NCBI GenBank assembly: GCA_013329565.1
Contig: DUJZ01000057.1
Span: forward strand, 1 to 5,718
DNA: 5,718 nt
Reading direction: 5' to 3'
Origin: Methanomassiliicoccales archaeon
GTDB lineage: Archaea > Thermoplasmatota > Thermoplasmata > Methanomassiliicoccales > UBA472
The position numbers and the translations under genes were made by a program. Under the pieces are notes generated by a model. That model did no database searches. It saw only the letters and a program-made list of their open reading frames with translations, and was not told the DNA's origin. Positions 5,203 through 5,718 of the stretch are shown one piece after another; the first letter of the stretch is position 1, and the number at the start of each line of letters is the position of its first letter.

Positions 5203-5718
5203 ATGATATGCGGCCTTGATGAAGCTGGCCGGGGACCGGTGATGGGTCCCTTGGTCGTCGCCGCGGTGATGGTGGAGGACGACCGTCTGTTCCGGGAATG
5301 GGGGGTCAAGGACTCCAAGCTTCACAAACCGGACGAAAGGGAAAGGCTGGCCGAGCTGATACAAGCGCATTCCTCCTGGAAGGTGGTCATCATCGAGCAT
5401 GGCTCCATCGACGAGCGCAAGGGCTCGACGTCCCTGAACACCCTGGAGATAAGAGCGTTCGCCTCATTGCTGGACGAGCTTCAGCCGCACAAGGCGTACG
5501 TGGACGCCTGCGATGCCAGCGAAAGGCACTTCAGGGCCGCTCTGGTCAGGACGATGAAGACCCGGCCGGAACTGGTGTGCGAGCACAAGGCCGATCTCAA
5601 CTATCCCGTCGTGTCGGCGGCGTCCATCCTGGCCAAGGTGCGCCGGGACGCGGAGATGAGACGCATCGGTGAGGAGCTGGGCGATGTTGGCAGCGGCTAC
5701 TCGTCCGATCCTAGGACC
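5203..5718 (+). CDS. rnhB: Ribonuclease HII, archaeal type (3' partial)
   Basis: Cleaves the RNA strand of RNA-DNA hybrids and nicks at single ribonucleotides in DNA, supporting replication and ribonucleotide repair. The 172 residues present run off the right edge. Archaeal RNase HII is usually about 200-230 residues, so roughly the last quarter is missing. The opening MICGLDEAGRGPVMGP carries the first two active-site acids (D6, E7). KDSKLHKPDER at 36-46 is the conserved 'DSK' loop. YVDACD at 99-104 supplies D101, and HKADLNYPVVSAASILAKV at 128-146 supplies D131, completing the DEDD set. GSGYSSDPRT at 163-172 holds the family tyrosine (Y166) that reads the ribonucleotide junction; most relatives have GYPSDP, so the serine is a small variation. 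ATG 5203 is chosen because the family starts within a few residues of the first aspartate. It is divergent from mptA. Confidence 0.96.
   Translation, partial: MICGLDEAGRGPVMGPLVVAAVMVEDDRLFREWGVKDSKLHKPDERERLAELIQAHSSWKVVIIEHGSIDERKGSTSLNTLEIRAFASLLDELQPHKAYVDACDASERHFRAALVRTMKTRPELVCEHKADLNYPVVSAASILAKVRRDAEMRRIGEELGDVGSGYSSDPRT

Noticed and set aside
5142..5219. Small plus-strand ORF of 25 codons overlapping the start of rnhB
   Set aside because: No SD, no recognisable sequence, and its span covers the rnhB TATA box. Probably chance.
1..5718. CRISPR arrays, tRNA or rRNA genes, insertion sequences, defence genes
   Set aside because: No regular repeat-spacer pattern, no cloverleaf-like or rRNA-like sequence, no transposase motif and no terminal inverted repeats were seen.

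Overview
The window looks like chromosomal DNA from a GC-rich archaeon, probably a euryarchaeon. The signs are an MptA/FolE2-type GTP cyclohydrolase, an archaeal-type RNase HII, an archaeal-type phosphoglycolate-phosphatase-like HAD enzyme, frequent AGG and ATA codons, and TATA-like boxes about 25-30 bases ahead of several starts. The lineage cannot be fixed from this stretch. A Thermoplasmata or Methanomassiliicoccales-like methanogen is a guess only.

Left part (1-2312, + strand) is an importer operon of the iron-chelate/cobalamin (FecCD/BtuCD) class. It holds the 3' end of a substrate-binding protein with a C-terminal membrane anchor, a complete permease and a complete ATPase. Permease and ATPase overlap by one base, so they are probably translationally coupled. 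The cargo (ferric chelate, haem or cobalamin) cannot be told from the sequence.

Middle part (2313-3290, + strand) has panD, a bacterial-type pyruvoyl aspartate 1-decarboxylase giving beta-alanine for coenzyme A, then a small TPR protein with its own good archaeal promoter. The TPR gene ends stop-to-stop against a 60-residue zinc-finger gene on the other strand (TGA|TCA, no spacer).

Right part (3291-5202, - strand) reads leftward: an mptA/folE2-like GTP cyclohydrolase, a HAD phosphatase starting two bases after its stop, and the small zinc-finger gene. The cyclohydrolase and phosphatase may be one operon and may serve one pterin pathway. The frame of the cyclohydrolase is odd at its 5' end: the ATG with the strong Shine-Dalgarno sequence is followed at once by in-frame TGA, while the conserved N-terminal DVQ lies just beyond that stop with no ordinary start codon between.

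The last gene (5203 to the window end, + strand) is the first three quarters or so of RNase HII, divergent from the cyclohydrolase and probably expressed from a leaderless or nearly leaderless transcript. No tRNA, rRNA, CRISPR, insertion sequence or long repeat was seen, and no gene-free stretch exceeds 300 bases. The most interesting points are the start-stop at the cyclohydrolase, the possible pterin role of the HAD phosphatase, the bacterial-type PanD in an archaeal setting, and the easily missed zinc-finger gene.
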